Made by a program: the position numbers and the translations under genes
Shown: positions 63,398 through 64,000 of the stretch, piece by piece
Position numbering within the stretch: the stretch's first letter is position 1
Layout of the letters: the number at the start of each line of letters is the position of its first letter
Assembly: GCA_017435565.1 (NCBI GenBank)
Contig: JAFSEU010000024.1
Location: forward strand, 27,895 to 91,894
Direction: 5' to 3'
DNA length: 64,000 bases
From: Oscillospiraceae bacterium
GTDB lineage: Bacteria; Bacillota; Clostridia; Oscillospirales; Ruminococcaceae
The notes under the pieces: model-generated
Database searches by the model: none
What the model saw: the letters and a program-made list of their open reading frames with translations, nothing else
Told to the model about the DNA's origin: nothing

Positions 63398-64000
63398 ATG
63401 GCAGAAAATATTCAGCCCAATTCAATAAGCGACCCCAACAAGGCCGCCGAAATATTGCAGTACGCCGCAGAATATGCCGCAAATCAGAGCACGGATTTAG
63501 AGGCTGTGTCGCAGGCAACGTATAACTATGCGGTTTCTCACGGCGTTGTGGAAAATATTGCAAGCGAATATGCATCGCAGTTTGCCCAGTATTTTATATC
63601 CGTAAGACTTCAGAAGGAAGAACAGGAACGTGCCGAAAAAGAAACCGTAAAAGCGGAAGATGAAATTGCAGAGTCGCTGCCGTTTGAAGAATATAACCCT
63701 AATGCTCAGTATAATCAGGATGCACTTTCTGATGATTCGTCCGAAGAGGACGAAGCGCCTGTTTTGCTTGAGGAGGTTTCCTATACACCGAAATCCGAGC
63801 CTGCTTATGAAGATTTGGGCGGTGTTCTGTTGGAAGAACCTGTATATCAGGCAGGATCGGCAACAAAAACTGACGTTGAAGACGAAGATCTGGCGTCCAT
63901 CTTGCTTGTTGATGATGATTATGACGATAGCAACAGAGAGAGAAAGACGCTCGATGACGATATCGGCCCTGTTCTTCTTGACGATGATACATATGACGAC
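63398..64000 (+). CDS. Highly acidic protein, unknown, truncated by window edge
   Basis: 201 residues visible, open to the right edge. AGGAG lies six bases before ATG 63398. The first 70 residues look helical (AAEILQYAAEYAANQ and similar, Ala/Gln-rich). After that come acidic blocks with a recurring hydrophobic unit: APVLLEEVSY, GGVLLEEPVY, ASILLVDDDYDD and GPVLLDDDTYDD. These approximate repeats suggest a disordered array of short linear motifs. No signal peptide, no family recognised. Confidence 0.75.
   Translation, partial: MAENIQPNSISDPNKAAEILQYAAEYAANQSTDLEAVSQATYNYAVSHGVVENIASEYASQFAQYFISVRLQKEEQERAEKETVKAEDEIAESLPFEEYNPNAQYNQDALSDDSSEEDEAPVLLEEVSYTPKSEPAYEDLGGVLLEEPVYQAGSATKTDVEDEDLASILLVDDDYDDSNRERKTLDDDIGPVLLDDDTYDD

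Overview
The window looks like chromosome of an anaerobic, spore-forming, low-to-moderate GC Firmicute of class Clostridia, most likely the Oscillospirales/Ruminococcaceae group of gut bacteria. The evidence is a Gram-positive S10-spc-alpha ribosomal cluster that includes adk, map, infA and rpmJ. There is also a single-chain pyruvate:ferredoxin oxidoreductase, a four-gene 2-oxoacid:ferredoxin oxidoreductase, the germination protease gpr, ZapA, zinc-type S14, and strong AAGGAGG ribosome sites with frequent TTG and GTG starts. Genus-level assignment is inference. I saw no rRNA, tRNA, CRISPR array, insertion sequence or prophage.

Layout. 1-8.5 kb is a glycan locus: a minus-strand GH36 alpha-galactosidase and GH74 xyloglucanase lipoprotein, facing a plus-strand GH31 alpha-xylosidase across a 1.1 kb palindrome-rich gap. 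Both transcription units carry a LacI/CcpA-type operator at the promoter or leader. 8.5-13 kb is a minus-strand housekeeping operon (DUF951, prfA, Sua5, coaE, M18 aminopeptidase). 13-18.2 kb holds a small unknown gene, the 2-oxoacid oxidoreductase operon, and an unusual pair made of a MinD/ParA-like ATPase and a cytoplasmic leucine-rich-repeat protein with terminal zinc ribbons. 18.4-21.4 kb has two HD-domain hydrolases and a membrane glycosyltransferase.

21.5-37.9 kb is the ribosomal supercluster. It has two promoters separated by an intrinsic attenuator ahead of rpsJ, a structured gap between rpsJ and rplC, a structured leader ahead of rpsM, and a strong terminator after rplQ. 37.9-40.9 kb is zapA, a U32 peptidase and dut. 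41-46.4 kb is a small membrane protein, proB, proA, a 642-residue bitopic membrane protein with 21-bp coding repeats, a 42-residue membrane peptide and a PP2C phosphatase. 46.5-48.8 kb is a two-component system with a cysteine-rich DUF3795 gene.

48.8-51.3 kb (minus) is rfbC, rfbD and a GT2 glycosyltransferase. Next come a pyruvate:ferredoxin oxidoreductase (51.5-55.1 kb) and an ABC transporter with a coiled-coil FtsX-type permease (55.2-59.3 kb). Small membrane and VOC proteins, rpsT and gpr follow. The right end (62.1-64 kb) is an accessory patch: a SLOG/DUF1273-like protein divergent from two XRE regulators across a perfect 41-bp palindrome, then the start of a very acidic protein.

Carbon flow reads coherently. 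Surface xyloglucan cleavage feeds alpha-xylosidase and alpha-galactosidase in the cell, and the two ferredoxin-linked oxidoreductases handle pyruvate and other 2-oxoacids. Candidates for something new are the SLOG/palindrome/XRE patch, the hairpin island at 5.2-5.9 kb, the ribosomal leaders, and the LRR-ATPase pair.
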